Shown piece by piece: positions 43,613 to 53,458 of a DNA stretch of 64,000 nt (within the stretch, counting starts at the first letter, position 1; each line of letters opens with the position of its first letter). The notes beneath the pieces were generated by a model. That model ran no database searches and was not told the origin of the DNA. It was given only the letters and a program-made list of their open reading frames with translations. The DNA is from Pedobacter ginsengisoli. Its GTDB lineage: Bacteria > Bacteroidota > Bacteroidia > Sphingobacteriales > Sphingobacteriaceae. The translations under genes and the position numbers were made by a program. Where the stretch lies: positions 3,345,555 to 3,409,554 of the forward strand of contig NZ_CP024091.1 of NCBI RefSeq assembly GCF_002736205.1, read 5' to 3'.

Positions 43613-46450
43613 CTAATAATTTATAGTTCGCGTTTGCTTAATAAATTCTGAAGGTGTGGTGTGGTATTGTTCTTTAAAACATTGGCCGAAATAAGACACA
43701 CTTTCGAAGCCAGACATATAGGCGGCCTCGGAAACAGAGGAACCTGTAGATAGAAAAGTTGCTGCCTTTTTTAAGCGATAGTTCCTAATCAATTCGCTGG
43801 AAGCCATTTTTGTAAGGCTGTTTAATTTGCGATTTAATGTTCTTGAACTCATAGCTAATTTATCGGCCAGATCGGCTATAGAAAAATCAGAATGATCAAG
43901 AAATTGATCTAGAATTTCGTAGAGTTTAACCAGAAAAGGGTGGGTAGCTTCATCAGACTTAAAATCATTTGTAGCGAATACATGTTTGTGATAGTATTCC
44001 TGAAGTGTTTGCTGATATTTAATCTGGTTGTCGACCCTAAATTTTAGTTCAGAAAGCAGGAAAGGTTTAGTTAAAAAATCATTTGCCCCCATGTCCAGGC
44101 CTTTTAACCTGCTGCCTATAGTTGATTTTGCTGAAAGCAAGATAATTCCAATATGGCTTGTTAACGGAGAATTGCGTATTAGGGAGGCTATTTCATATCC
44201 GTCTTTGCCAGGCAACATAATATCTGATATAACTATATCGGGCAGATCCTGCTGAATGATGTTCCAGGCTTGTTCACCATCGTTACAAGTATTTACCTCA
44301 TAATACTCCCTAAAAAAATTGGCTATATATTCTGCAAGGCCAGAGTGATCATCAATAACCAATAGATTAGGCAAGTTATTTGGCAGGCCATCTTCAGAAA
44401 TGGTCAGTGCAGTGTTGGCTTCCGAGTTATCAGACAGAGAAGATGCCAATTCCTCTATCAGTTGAACCGGAAGTGTAACGGTAAATGAAGAGCCTATGCT
44501 GAGTTTACTTTCTGCCTGAATAGTTCCATTTAGTAAAGTAACCAACTCTTTGGTATAGGCCAGCCCAAGTCCGGTTCCATTTGGATTTAGGAAAGATGTT
44601 CCAGAAGCTTGATAAAAAGGTTTAAATAAATTGGTTAACATTTCAGCAGACATACCTATGCCGTTATCTGACAAGATAAATTGAAAGCAGCTTTGCTGAT
44701 CTAATTGCTTAAAACTTACTTTTAACAGAATACCACCCCCCTCTTGCGTAAATTTAATGGCATTCGACAAAAGGTTATTTAGTATTTTTTCCAGCTTATC
44801 TCCATCAAATAAGCAATAGTTATCGGGTATATCCTCTTCAATAAATTTTAATGTTATTTGTTTCCCGTCGGCAAGTGGCTGAAATGAAAACAATATTTCA
44901 TAGCTAAACTCTTTAATATTACCCAACATTTCTGTTTTGGTTAGCTTACCAGCCTGAGATTTGGATAAATCCATCATCTGGTTAATAAGCCTAAGCAGGT
45001 GGCTTGCATTCCTATAAATAGTGTTCAGTAAATTCTTCTCTTTGCCATCGTTACTAAGCCTGAGGAGATATTCAGTAGGAGCGGTTATAAGTGATAATGG
45101 GGTTTTAAACTCATGTGTAATGTTTGAAAAAAACTTAGACTTTAAGGATTCAATCTCAATCTGCTCTTCCGCTTCGCGACGGCCAAGCACCATTTGTTCG
45201 TAGGCAATATTTGACTTGGCCAGTTCTGTAGCTAAACGCTCGGATTGGGTAAGTGCCCCGGTAAAACGAAGTGCCAGAACAATTGCCTGAAGCAGCAATA
45301 GAATCAAAAAGGCAAATGGCAACAAAAAGCCTGTATTGATGAGCTCAGCCTCATATAATGAATCATTAAGCAGGCCAATAAAACAAGCTAAAATACCTGC
45401 TAAGAGCAAACCATTATCTAAAGGATTATTTCTAAAATGCCTGATAAGGAAGTAAACTGTAAAACAACCCATACCTGCTGCCATGATGATTACAACAATT
45501 AACAGATTACCATATATGGGATTTGAGCTGAGCCATACCAGGCCTGTATAGGTGATGGCCACTACCAGAAACATGCGTTTCATTAGGACTGAGAAACGCA
45601 CAAGTTCCGTAGAAGTTAAGAAGTAAACAAAACCCAGCAAACAGATTGGAAAAAGGGTATATAGAATTTTAAGCGCCAATGAATAGCTAAATTCCGGCAT
45701 CATGTAAAACAGCAGTGGCGTCATAGAAAAGCATGCCCTTAATGCCAGTGCCAGACACAAAATGGCGAAAAATAAAGCGGCCTTTTCCTTTCGTCGCATG
45801 GCAAATATTGCAAGGTGATAAAGCCCCATGATTAATAAACTTCCTACCAGAAAGGCATCGGCAATAAAAGATTTATTACTTAAATCTGTTACCTGCTTTG
45901 GATTGCCAATGGTTATTGACGACCACATGCCGCTTGATGAAAAATGATAATTTGATAGTTGAAGCAGCAGAAAGACTTTATCTGATTTTGGGGTAAAATA
46001 TACCACATTAGAAACGCTTTTGGGTATCATATTAGCGCTGGTGTCTACTTTCCCCATGGAACCAACAAGTTTCCCATCAACAAACAGCTTGTATGCTGAG
46101 GGAAGCGGAGGTAGTAAAAGCGCCCAGTTTTCTGTTGATTTTGGTAACGAAATAGTAAGACCATAAGTTGCATAACCAAAATCATTATCAAAGAAATTAG
46201 CATCTGAATTGTATGCAGTCCAATTTCCAGGGACATTGGTGTATTTACCCCTTGCTTTCAGTTCTGTTTCAGTAGCAAGCTTCTTCCAGGCAAAAAGCCA
46301 TTCGCCCGACAGCTTTAATGGGGCATCTTTTTGAGGATGGTAAGAGGTCAGGTCAACAACTCCATTTATAGCTAATGGAGAAGTCTGAGCGTTTACAAAA
46401 TTTATACGAAGAATAAAAGCAAGGAACAATAAACTGCTAATTAACTTCAT
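43613..46450 (-). CDS. Hybrid two-component regulator: 7TM-DISM kinase, receiver, AraC output
   Basis: 945 residues. A signal segment is followed by a periplasmic beta-sandwich (~25-190, GEWLFAWKKL, FVDGKLVG), then seven membrane helices (~200-400, 7TMR-DISM type). A kinase core follows with H446 in FFSNITHEFKTPLSLI, N-box KILNNLLSNAIKFT and GTGLGLAYTKEL. The receiver has VISDIMLPGKDGYE with its phospho-Asp and LTKPF. A C-terminal AraC HTH (SVSEAAYMSGFESVSYFG) ends the protein. All signalling steps are thus in one inner-membrane protein that binds DNA. Its best target by position is the toxin-like operon directly downstream in the same orientation. Confidence 0.9.
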   Translation of the reverse strand: MKLISSLLFLAFILRINFVNAQTSPLAINGVVDLTSYHPQKDAPLKLSGEWLFAWKKLATETELKARGKYTNVPGNWTAYNSDANFFDNDFGYATYGLTISLPKSTENWALLLPPLPSAYKLFVDGKLVGSMGKVDTSANMIPKSVSNVVYFTPKSDKVFLLLQLSNYHFSSSGMWSSITIGNPKQVTDLSNKSFIADAFLVGSLLIMGLYHLAIFAMRRKEKAALFFAILCLALALRACFSMTPLLFYMMPEFSYSLALKILYTLFPICLLGFVYFLTSTELVRFSVLMKRMFLVVAITYTGLVWLSSNPIYGNLLIVVIIMAAGMGCFTVYFLIRHFRNNPLDNGLLLAGILACFIGLLNDSLYEAELINTGFLLPFAFLILLLLQAIVLALRFTGALTQSERLATELAKSNIAYEQMVLGRREAEEQIEIESLKSKFFSNITHEFKTPLSLITAPTEYLLRLSNDGKEKNLLNTIYRNASHLLRLINQMMDLSKSQAGKLTKTEMLGNIKEFSYEILFSFQPLADGKQITLKFIEEDIPDNYCLFDGDKLEKILNNLLSNAIKFTQEGGGILLKVSFKQLDQQSCFQFILSDNGIGMSAEMLTNLFKPFYQASGTSFLNPNGTGLGLAYTKELVTLLNGTIQAESKLSIGSSFTVTLPVQLIEELASSLSDNSEANTALTISEDGLPNNLPNLLVIDDHSGLAEYIANFFREYYEVNTCNDGEQAWNIIQQDLPDIVISDIMLPGKDGYEIASLIRNSPLTSHIGIILLSAKSTIGSRLKGLDMGANDFLTKPFLLSELKFRVDNQIKYQQTLQEYYHKHVFATNDFKSDEATHPFLVKLYEILDQFLDHSDFSIADLADKLAMSSRTLNRKLNSLTKMASSELIRNYRLKKAATFLSTGSSVSEAAYMSGFESVSYFGQCFKEQYHTTPSEFIKQTRTINY

Positions 46451-46461
46451 AGCCTTTGGCT

Positions 46462-47460
46462 TTAGGTGTTATATTCTAAAAAATGACTAATGTTTGCCTG
46501 AACATGATCATTCTTTTTATGCTCTCCCCTGTTCAGTTGGATTGCTCTTATTTTAACTCCGTTTCTTTCGAGCAGTAACTCTTCATAAAAACCTTTGTAG
46601 TAAACATCTTTAACTTCAAAGCGCCTGCTGTTCCATGAGCTTTTTAGTTCAACCCATTCCGGATAAAAAACTACATGTGCTTTGTTTGCATTAATACCCA
46701 GTTTTAAAGCATCCTCTGTGTTTAGGACTACAGCATTACCTAGTATTTGAGCGGTATAAATATGATCAGGGTGATGATATATATGTGATGGTTTCCCTTT
46801 CTGTAAAAGCTCTCCACCTTTAAGAATCAGCAATTCATCTGACAAGAATAAACCATCCGCGGGATCGTGAGAAACCATGATCACCGTAACACCTGTATCA
46901 GCAGCAATTCGTTTAATATCGGCACGGAGTTGATTTTTCAACAATGCATCTACCTGACTAAAAGGTTCATCCAACAATAAAACCGAAGTATCACTTACTA
47001 AGGCTTTGGCTATGGCAACGCGTTGTTGTTCACCGCCACTTAATTCGGTAATTTTCTTGTCTTTAAGGTGCATGATGTGCAAATGCTCCATCATATCCAT
47101 TGTTTTAGCATGTTTGGACTGCACATTTGTGTTAGACAGCATGGAAGCGATGTTATCATATACCTTGGCGTAGATATTAAGGGAAAAATCCTGTGTAACC
47201 ATTTTCATTTGTTTATGGCCGGGTATGAGCTGCTCATCTGGTCCAAGTATCCTTTTCCCATAAAAAAGCACTTCACCGCTATCTACCTTTAGTAAGCCAT
47301 AAATACATTTCAGCAATGTCGATTTTCCGCTTCCGCTTTCTCCAATAATGGCTACTATATTGCCCTTTTTAATATCAAAACTAATATTTCTGACACCAGA
47401 AGCCTGTTCAGTCTGATATTGTTTGGTAAGGTTCTTTACGCTAATGATCTGTTCTTCCAC
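46462..47460 (-). CDS. ABC transporter ATPase with TOBE-like tail
   Basis: 332 residues, one complete NBD: Walker A GESGSGKST (~39-47), signature ELSGGEQQR, Walker B VLLLDEPFSQVD and H-loop MVSHDP. The ~110-residue C-terminal extension (VVFYPEWVELK, LERNGVKIRAI) resembles the TOBE regulatory domain of PotA/MalK/CysA-type importers. No permease gene is adjacent, so the transported substrate is unknown. It ends 11 bases before the hybrid kinase start (minus-strand order) and may be cotranscribed with it. Confidence 0.8.
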   Translation of the reverse strand: MEEQIISVKNLTKQYQTEQASGVRNISFDIKKGNIVAIIGESGSGKSTLLKCIYGLLKVDSGEVLFYGKRILGPDEQLIPGHKQMKMVTQDFSLNIYAKVYDNIASMLSNTNVQSKHAKTMDMMEHLHIMHLKDKKITELSGGEQQRVAIAKALVSDTSVLLLDEPFSQVDALLKNQLRADIKRIAADTGVTVIMVSHDPADGLFLSDELLILKGGELLQKGKPSHIYHHPDHIYTAQILGNAVVLNTEDALKLGINANKAHVVFYPEWVELKSSWNSRRFEVKDVYYKGFYEELLLERNGVKIRAIQLNRGEHKKNDHVQANISHFLEYNT

Positions 47461-47493
47461 ATTTCAAACTTACAAAAAAAGTACTGGCCATTA

Positions 47494-47535
47494 AACAAAA
47501 AAATCCCGCAGTAAAGTACTGCGGGATTGGTTTTA
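47494..47535 (-). terminator. Strong intrinsic terminator
   Basis: 12-bp perfect stem AATCCCGCAGTA (47502-47513) with TACTGCGGGATT (47517-47528). On the minus strand it is followed by TTTTTGTTT, ending the sigma/anti-sigma/barrel operon. The other side is also T-rich, so it may work both ways. Confidence 0.88.
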
Positions 47536-47554
47536 TTTGTGTGTTGTGTGTGTT

Positions 47555-48364
47555 TTAATTTAAGCCAAGCGTTACACCGAATGACATGTTTTTTAATCCT
47601 TTCTGGGCTGTTGTAGAAAACATATCGCTAGCGTAGTACTTAGCAAATACACCAAAAGCACCATAACCCAACCTAACTGTACCTCCGTAACGGAAAGACT
47701 GGAAGTTATAATCATCACTAACTTTTACTTTTCCTCTTTCGTTACTGATCTGTTTTACTTTTCCATTTAAAAGGAAACCAACTTCTGGTCCGAATACAAA
47801 GTAAAAACGGTTACCATGGTCATTTTCTTTAGTACGCAATTCAAAGTTAAAAGGTATGTGCACATAGCTGCTTGAAAAACGGTTTTTAGAGAAATGGATA
47901 TCTTCCTGAACATAAGAAAGCTCATTTGCATTTTTTTGCATGGTTATATCTTTATTTAACCTGATGTGAGTCCAGTCGAATCCACCAGCCAGGTAAATCT
48001 TAAAGTTTGAATTAAACCGATAGCCAAACTGAATGATATCAAAAGAAAATGTACTTGTTTTTCCGCCTCTGTAATCTAAAAAGTCATTTTCAGGAGATAA
48101 AGTAAAACTTCCGTTATCTATTAATCTTGAAAACCCAAGGTCTACTCTGGTGATGGTTATTCCCCCTATAAAACGCCCCTTTGACATATTGGTTTTTCCG
48201 GTAGAATCTTTTTTACCAATGCTGATACCAACACCAAGGTCCATATCGAACTTTTTCATTTTACGTTCTTTGGTAACAGTGGTATCCTGCTGGGCATTTA
48301 CATTTTGAGCTATAGCACCGGTAAGTCCGCTTACAATAAGTGCTGCTAATATTAGACGTTTCAT
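47555..48364 (-). CDS. Outer-membrane beta-barrel protein
   Basis: 269 residues with signal peptide MKRLILAALIVSGLTGAIAQNVNA. Alternating strands typical of small Bacteroidota barrels follow (RVDLGFSRLIDNGSFTL, GYRFNSNFKIYLAGGFDW, RYGGTVRLGYGAFGVFAKYYA), and the end is a short barrel-type strand (MSFGVTLGLN). It is the last gene of an ECF-sigma operon, so it may be the physiological output or sensor of that stress response. Confidence 0.75.
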   Translation of the reverse strand: MKRLILAALIVSGLTGAIAQNVNAQQDTTVTKERKMKKFDMDLGVGISIGKKDSTGKTNMSKGRFIGGITITRVDLGFSRLIDNGSFTLSPENDFLDYRGGKTSTFSFDIIQFGYRFNSNFKIYLAGGFDWTHIRLNKDITMQKNANELSYVQEDIHFSKNRFSSSYVHIPFNFELRTKENDHGNRFYFVFGPEVGFLLNGKVKQISNERGKVKVSDDYNFQSFRYGGTVRLGYGAFGVFAKYYASDMFSTTAQKGLKNMSFGVTLGLN

Positions 48365-48395
48365 TTTATGTATGGTTTGTGTGTGTTTCCTGATA

Positions 48396-49115
48396 CTATT
48401 TATCTGACTTCTTATTAAATTTTATGAAACCTATATTTATGGATACTAAAGATGAATTATCATCATCGGTATCAAACTGTATAAATTTCTTTTCTCTCTT
48501 ATCTACTTTGTTTACTACAAAATTCACCAGGTCTCCCATATTTCTAATTCCTTTGTTATCCTGATGTTCAGTTTCAATAGAGGTATCTGCATTATCGGTA
48601 GTGACATCTGCTTTTGCCATCATCACTTCCTGTTTCGGCATTTCCTCTTTTGGCTCAGCTTTCACTAACTCTTTAACAACTTCCGGTTGCTTAATAACAG
48701 GACGATCGGTTGTTGCGTTTGGTTGCAAGGCTGCCAATTCTTTTTCTCTTTTGCTTAGTTTTATACGTGGTGCTATAATTAAAGGTGTGCTTTGAACCTT
48801 TTCTGTTGCTGGTGTACTAACATAGTTTAATTGTCCCGAAGTTTTAAGTGTAACAACTGCTGTATCGGGAGTAGTCTCTATACTTGCAATTGGAGCCTGC
48901 AACCTCATCTTTTCTGTTTTTGGCATTAATAAGGCTACTGTTATGGCAATTACTGCTACTGCTGCCGCCATCCAATAAACAGGTAAGCTACGTTTAGGTT
49001 TTACCGACAGCTCTTCTGAAATACTGTTCCACAAATTTGCTGAGGGTTGTATTTCGGCCGCTTCAAATCTATCTTTGAACAACTGATCAAACTCTTTATC
49101 CTGCATGCGTTGCAT
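48396..49115 (-). CDS. Putative anti-sigma factor (single TM)
   Basis: 239 residues. The cytoplasmic N-terminus (EFDQLFKDRFEAAEIQPSA) is followed by one membrane helix at ~45-65 (VYWMAAAVAVIAITVALLMP). A long low-complexity periplasmic part with Lys/Glu/Pro runs follows. Its start overlaps the 3' end of the ECF sigma gene by 20 bases, the typical sigma/anti-sigma arrangement. M1 at 49115 or M4 at 49106 are both possible starts. No zinc-binding HxxxCxxC motif is visible. Confidence 0.65.
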   Translation of the reverse strand: MQRMQDKEFDQLFKDRFEAAEIQPSANLWNSISEELSVKPKRSLPVYWMAAAVAVIAITVALLMPKTEKMRLQAPIASIETTPDTAVVTLKTSGQLNYVSTPATEKVQSTPLIIAPRIKLSKREKELAALQPNATTDRPVIKQPEVVKELVKAEPKEEMPKQEVMMAKADVTTDNADTSIETEHQDNKGIRNMGDLVNFVVNKVDKREKKFIQFDTDDDNSSLVSINIGFIKFNKKSDK

Positions 49116-49662
49116 AATTTATGCCCTCCATTTTTATTATTTCTTCTTTTAATATCGCTCTTGCTCTGGACAATTGCGATTTGCTTGCTCCTTCAGAGAT
49201 GCCCAATGTTTCAGCAATTTCTTTATGAGAATACCCTTCTATAATGTACATGTTAAATACCACTCTATAACCATCGGCCAGCTTTTGGATCACTTTTAAT
49301 AAATCCTGCATCCCTAATCTGCTAAAATCAAAACCTGTTGATGGCTGATCATATGCATCTTCTATTGGAACAACATTCATTGACCTTAAATTTTTACGAT
49401 AACTTTCAATAGCCGTATTTACCATCACTTTTCTAATCCAGCCTTCAAAAGCCCCATCGCCCCTATATTCATTTATTTTCTGAAAAACCTTAATATATCC
49501 CATTTGCAATACGTCTTCGGCCTCCATCGTATCTTTTGCATAACGCATACAAACTACCAGCATCTTAGGTGCAGTTTGCCTGTACAGGGCCTCCTGCATC
49601 TTCCGGTTGCCTGCTTTGCATCCTTCTAATAATTCATTTATACTATATTGCGTCAATTTCAT
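49096..49662 (-). CDS. ECF RNA polymerase sigma factor
   Basis: 188 residues. Region 2 shows YRQTAPKMLVVCMRYAKD and MEAEDVLQMGYIKVFQKI; region 4 shows GYSHKEIAETLGISEGASKSQLSRAR, the HTH that recognises the -35 box. This is the sigma-70 ECF type common in Bacteroidota. It is cotranscribed with its putative anti-sigma and an outer-membrane barrel protein, suggesting a cell-envelope signal. Confidence 0.92.
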   Translation of the reverse strand: MKLTQYSINELLEGCKAGNRKMQEALYRQTAPKMLVVCMRYAKDTMEAEDVLQMGYIKVFQKINEYRGDGAFEGWIRKVMVNTAIESYRKNLRSMNVVPIEDAYDQPSTGFDFSRLGMQDLLKVIQKLADGYRVVFNMYIIEGYSHKEIAETLGISEGASKSQLSRARAILKEEIIKMEGINYATHAG

Positions 49663-49737
49663 TTGTGTGTTTGGTATATAGTAGATGAAGCAACTATAGA
49701 AAAGGTTGCACGCAGTAATAAAAAAAAATAAAGGGGG

Positions 49738-50286
49738 TTAGCAATTGTGCTTTTTACGGTAATGTTTGTACCATTTTACGCCAAGCATAATCACTACGGA
49801 AAATATGATGAGCCCAACAAGGCCATAAATCCAGTTCACCGCACTTTTTAGCACCACTGTGAATACAATGGCTACAAGAAGGATTGTTGCTACCTCGTTC
49901 CATAACCTAAGGTTAAACGAACTTATTTTGCATTTTCCGTGTTTCAACTGCTTCATTATATTCTGGCAAATAAAATGATAGATAAGCAGCGCTGCTACAA
50001 ACCCAAGTTTTACATGAAACCAGGGCATTTGTAATAAAAAAGGATGTATGCAAACCATTCCTACACCTGCAAGTACGGTTAGTACCATTGCAGGTGTAGT
50101 AATGATATTCCAAAGTTTGGCCTCTATCCGTTCGTATTCCTTCTGGAGGATGTTACGTTCAATTTCAGGCTTGTCTTCGGCTTCAGTATGATAAATAAAC
50201 AGACGTACACTATAAAACAACCCCGCCATCCAGCTTACAACAAAGATGATGTGAACAGACAGAATGTATAAATAGTATTTCTCCAT
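49738..50286 (-). CDS. hemJ: Protoporphyrinogen oxidase HemJ
   Basis: 182 residues with four to five membrane helices. YYLYILSVHIIFVVSWMAGLFY (H12, W19) is the HemJ family N-terminus; WFHVKLGF carries H91 and K93. These His residues are proposed to hold the heme cofactor. HemJ oxidises protoporphyrinogen IX in the inner membrane and replaces HemG/HemY. Its place as the last gene of the heme operon, 8 bases after hemE, supports the call. Confidence 0.88.
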   Translation of the reverse strand: MEKYYLYILSVHIIFVVSWMAGLFYSVRLFIYHTEAEDKPEIERNILQKEYERIEAKLWNIITTPAMVLTVLAGVGMVCIHPFLLQMPWFHVKLGFVAALLIYHFICQNIMKQLKHGKCKISSFNLRLWNEVATILLVAIVFTVVLKSAVNWIYGLVGLIIFSVVIMLGVKWYKHYRKKHNC

Positions 50287-50293
50287 TTTTATA

Positions 50294-51316
50294 TTAGTAT
50301 TTAAAGTCTTTGATTACCTCAATGGCATATTTTACATTATCGAATGGAATATCCGGCATAATGCCATGACCAAGATTAAAGATAAATCCATTCTCACCAC
50401 GCATACGCTCAAATAAGCGAAGAATTTCTCTTTTAATAACGGTTTTATCAGCATATAAAATATGTGGATCCAGGTTACCCTGAACTGCAATACCTGCTGG
50501 CAGGCTTTTTTTGATATTTAACAGGTCAGCGTTCCAGTCTACCGAAACTACATCTGGCTTAGCCTCAGCCATTATAGGTGCAAATACAGAACTTCCTTTA
50601 CAAAAAGAAATTACAGGGATGTCTTTTCTGTTCAGATTAGCTATGATTTCCTGAATATAGCGGTGAGAAAACTCCTGGTAATCATTCCATGATAAAGCCT
50701 GTGCCCAGCTGTCAAATATTTGAATAGCATTAACGCCTGCAGCAATCTGAAGGTTCAGATAATCGGCAGTAACTTTTGCAATTTTAGCCAGTAGTTTGTG
50801 TGCAACCTCAGGTCGATTGTGAATCAGCAGCTTGGTTGTTTTAAAGTCTTTTGATGAACCACCCTCAACAAGGTAGCTCATAACTGTAAAAGGAGCACCT
50901 GCAAAACCAATTAGAGGAATGCTTCCGTTTAAACGTTGTTGTATTACCTTAATTGCATCAGCTACATACTGTAGGCGATCTAACACATCAATCTCAAGTG
51001 CATCCACATCTTTTAAAGTACGTACAGGATTTGCAAATTTTGGTCCTACACCCTGGGTAAAGCTTAAGTCTCCGCCCATTGCTTCTCCAGTTACTAAAAT
51101 ATCAGAAAACAAAATAGCTGCATCGATACCCAGTAAATCAACCGGCAACATAGTTACATCAGCAGCAATTTCAGGTGTTTTGCACATTTCAAGGAAGGAG
51201 TATTTGTTTTTGATCTCCCAGTATTCAGGCATAAAACGGCCAGCCTGACGCATCATCCAAACTGGTGGGCGTTCTGTTTGCTTTGAAAATGCTGCATCTA
51301 AAAATAACGTGTTCAT
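50294..51316 (-). CDS. hemE: Uroporphyrinogen decarboxylase
   Basis: 340 residues. The N-terminal signature RPPVWMMRQAGRFMPEY is diagnostic; VDLLGIDAAILFSDILV carries the conserved Asp of the active site. It removes four carboxyl groups from uroporphyrinogen III to give coproporphyrinogen III. It is part of the contiguous minus-strand heme operon. Confidence 0.97.
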   Translation of the reverse strand: MNTLFLDAAFSKQTERPPVWMMRQAGRFMPEYWEIKNKYSFLEMCKTPEIAADVTMLPVDLLGIDAAILFSDILVTGEAMGGDLSFTQGVGPKFANPVRTLKDVDALEIDVLDRLQYVADAIKVIQQRLNGSIPLIGFAGAPFTVMSYLVEGGSSKDFKTTKLLIHNRPEVAHKLLAKIAKVTADYLNLQIAAGVNAIQIFDSWAQALSWNDYQEFSHRYIQEIIANLNRKDIPVISFCKGSSVFAPIMAEAKPDVVSVDWNADLLNIKKSLPAGIAVQGNLDPHILYADKTVIKREILRLFERMRGENGFIFNLGHGIMPDIPFDNVKYAIEVIKDFKY

Positions 51317-51332
51317 GTAAATTTATTTTGTT

Positions 51333-51848
51333 TTATAAGTTGTTCGCTTCTATCTCAATCTTGTTAATTATTTCCTTTGCTTTTGGGGTACTGGCCAGTT
51401 CTTTTGCTTTCGCAATATAGGCCCTGCTCCGCTCACCATCTTTCTTTCTAAGCGCAAGATTGGCAAGATGGATCAATACAAAAGCTTTATCATTCTTTCC
51501 ACCAAGCGGGAAACGACTTGCAATCTGAAAATGATGTTCCGCAACATCATAGTCTTCTTTCTTTAAGGCAATGTTTGCACGCATAAACTCGTAATAGCCT
51601 CTTCGGTTTCTTGCCAGTCTATCCGGATTTGGTACTTCTGCCAATATGCGCTCTGCTTTTTCATACTCGCCATTTTTAAAATACTTAGAGGCAAGTAGCA
51701 CAGAACTATGCTTAAAATGGCTCCACAGTACAAAGGCAAAGAAAAGGCCTGCCAATGCGGCAAGCTGATACTGCTCATAAAAAAGGCATGCTAAAGCGGC
51801 AATAACAAAAATTGCCATCAGTGCATACCTGCCTTTGGTATTATACAT
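51333..51848 (-). CDS. TPR-like membrane protein in heme operon
   Basis: 171 residues. Two membrane segments at ~8-45 (YALMAIFVIAALACLFY and a second helix) are followed by tetratricopeptide-like helices: KYFKNGEYEKAERILAEV, IALKKEDYDVAEHHFQIA and ANLALRKKDGERSRAYI. It overlaps the response-regulator stop by one base (TAATG) and precedes hemE by 16. It is probably an inner-membrane scaffold. No link to heme chemistry is visible other than position. Confidence 0.6.
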   Translation of the reverse strand: MYNTKGRYALMAIFVIAALACLFYEQYQLAALAGLFFAFVLWSHFKHSSVLLASKYFKNGEYEKAERILAEVPNPDRLARNRRGYYEFMRANIALKKEDYDVAEHHFQIASRFPLGGKNDKAFVLIHLANLALRKKDGERSRAYIAKAKELASTPKAKEIINKIEIEANNL

Positions 51849-52558
51849 TAATGAATATCAGTAAATTTATAGCCAACACCTCTGATAGAATGAAAATACA
51901 CCGGATTTTTTTGATCAGGTTCAAAATACTTACGGAAGGTTAATATAAAGTTATCGATAGTACGTGTTGATGGATAAACATCGTAGTTCCAAACCGTTTC
52001 TAAAATCTGCTCGCGCGATACTGCTTCGTTTTTACGCTCAATCAGTAATTTTAAAAGCATGGTCTCTTTTTTTGTTAAAGGAACAATAACACCATCATCT
52101 TGTTTTAATTCAAAAGAGTTAAAATAGATGGTTTTATCTCCGATTTTATAAGAGTTAATTTCTTTCAAATCGTCAGCTTTCATACTGCGTTTTACCAAAA
52201 TGCCAACTCTTAAAATCAGTTCTTCCAGATTAAATGGTTTAACCAGGTAATCATCGGCACCTTTTTTTAGCCCCATAACACGGTCTTCGCTAGTATTTTT
52301 AGCTGTGAGGAAAAGAATAGGAACTTCAGTATTTTCTAAACGAATTGTTTCACAAACCTGGAAACCGTCCATTTCAGGTAGCATCACATCCAGAATAATC
52401 AGGTTAAAACGTTCTTCTTTAAAAACCTTTAAAGCCGTTTTACCATCTTTTACCGCATGAACTTTATAACCTTCAAGTTCAAGGTTTAATTTTATCGCAT
52501 CTAATAAGTGGTCTTCATCCTCAACCAGTAATATTCTTAATTTCTGTTGCATAATCAA
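51848..52558 (-). CDS. OmpR/PhoB-family response regulator
   Basis: 236 residues. The receiver domain has ILLVEDEDHLL, phospho-Asp in LIILDVMLPEMDGFQ (D~57), conserved T/K in FLTAKNT and VKPFN. The C-terminal winged helix ends SREQILETVWNYDVYPSTRTIDNFILTFRKYFE, then SIRGVGYKF. It overlaps the sensor kinase gene by 4 bases (ATGA). Embedded in the heme operon, it may couple heme or redox status to transcription. Confidence 0.93.
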   Translation of the reverse strand: MIMQQKLRILLVEDEDHLLDAIKLNLELEGYKVHAVKDGKTALKVFKEERFNLIILDVMLPEMDGFQVCETIRLENTEVPILFLTAKNTSEDRVMGLKKGADDYLVKPFNLEELILRVGILVKRSMKADDLKEINSYKIGDKTIYFNSFELKQDDGVIVPLTKKETMLLKLLIERKNEAVSREQILETVWNYDVYPSTRTIDNFILTFRKYFEPDQKNPVYFHSIRGVGYKFTDIH

Positions 52559-53421
52559 CTAAATGTTATTTCAAAAATTGCACCTTGTGGTGCGTTATCT
52601 TTAACGCTGATATCAGCGTCATGGCTTTGTAGAACTTCCTTAACAATAAACAGGCCTAAACCCGTTCCTTTTGATTTTCTGACATTCTCATCACCAACAC
52701 GATAGAATTTGTCAAAAATAAGCATCTTTTCAGCGTCAGGTATACCTGGCCCTTTGTCAGTTACCCTTAAAAAAGGATGCCCATCTTTCTTTGTCAATTC
52801 CACACCAACCTCTGCACAAGGTCCAGAATATTTAACTGCATTTTCGACCAGGTTAGTAACTACTGAGGACAGTGCAAACTGATCACCCACTACTTTAACA
52901 CCTGGTTGTATTTTAGGATTTATTAGCTGCTCACAACCACATGAATGGATCTGTAACCTATCAGTGATTCTTGTAACCATTTCAGACAAGTCAAATTCTT
53001 CTTTAGGGAACGAATAAGACCTGTTTTCGATCTTGGTAGCCAATAACATGTTTTCAACAAGATCATCTAAGCGTTCAATATCCTTTAATGAATTATTCAG
53101 TAAAGAAGTTTGCCTGGCTCTATCCAGATCACGCTTAACAATGGTTTGTATGGATAATTTTATAGCCGCTAAAGGCGATTTTAGCTCATGTGTTACCGAG
53201 AGTAAAAAGTTCTGTTGCTGCTCTCTTAATCTTTCTTCCTTTTTAATAGACTGATGTAAAAAATACGCTCCAATACACAACAAGAAAAGAAATACAGATC
53301 CCTCGCCCATTACCATCGCCATTCTGGACGGTTGTAGCTTTACTACAAGCGTGCCCCACGAAATTAATTGCACTAAAGAGTACAATAGCAGGAAATAAAA
53401 TATAACGATTGATTTCTTCAA
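52555..53421 (-). CDS. Sensor histidine kinase
   Basis: 288 residues. Two membrane helices (~5-25 and ~35-55) have almost no periplasmic domain between them, so it probably senses within the membrane or via a partner. The phospho-acceptor is in LLSVTHELKSPLAAIKLS (H~78). The N-box is SSVVTNLVENAVKYS, and G-boxes are TDKGPGIPD and GTGLGLFIVKEV. It forms a pair with the response regulator downstream. Confidence 0.92.
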   Translation of the reverse strand: MKKSIVIFYFLLLYSLVQLISWGTLVVKLQPSRMAMVMGEGSVFLFLLCIGAYFLHQSIKKEERLREQQQNFLLSVTHELKSPLAAIKLSIQTIVKRDLDRARQTSLLNNSLKDIERLDDLVENMLLATKIENRSYSFPKEEFDLSEMVTRITDRLQIHSCGCEQLINPKIQPGVKVVGDQFALSSVVTNLVENAVKYSGPCAEVGVELTKKDGHPFLRVTDKGPGIPDAEKMLIFDKFYRVGDENVRKSKGTGLGLFIVKEVLQSHDADISVKDNAPQGAIFEITFS

Positions 53422-53458
53422 GACAGTTAGCAGTTTATACTATAAATATACCCAAATT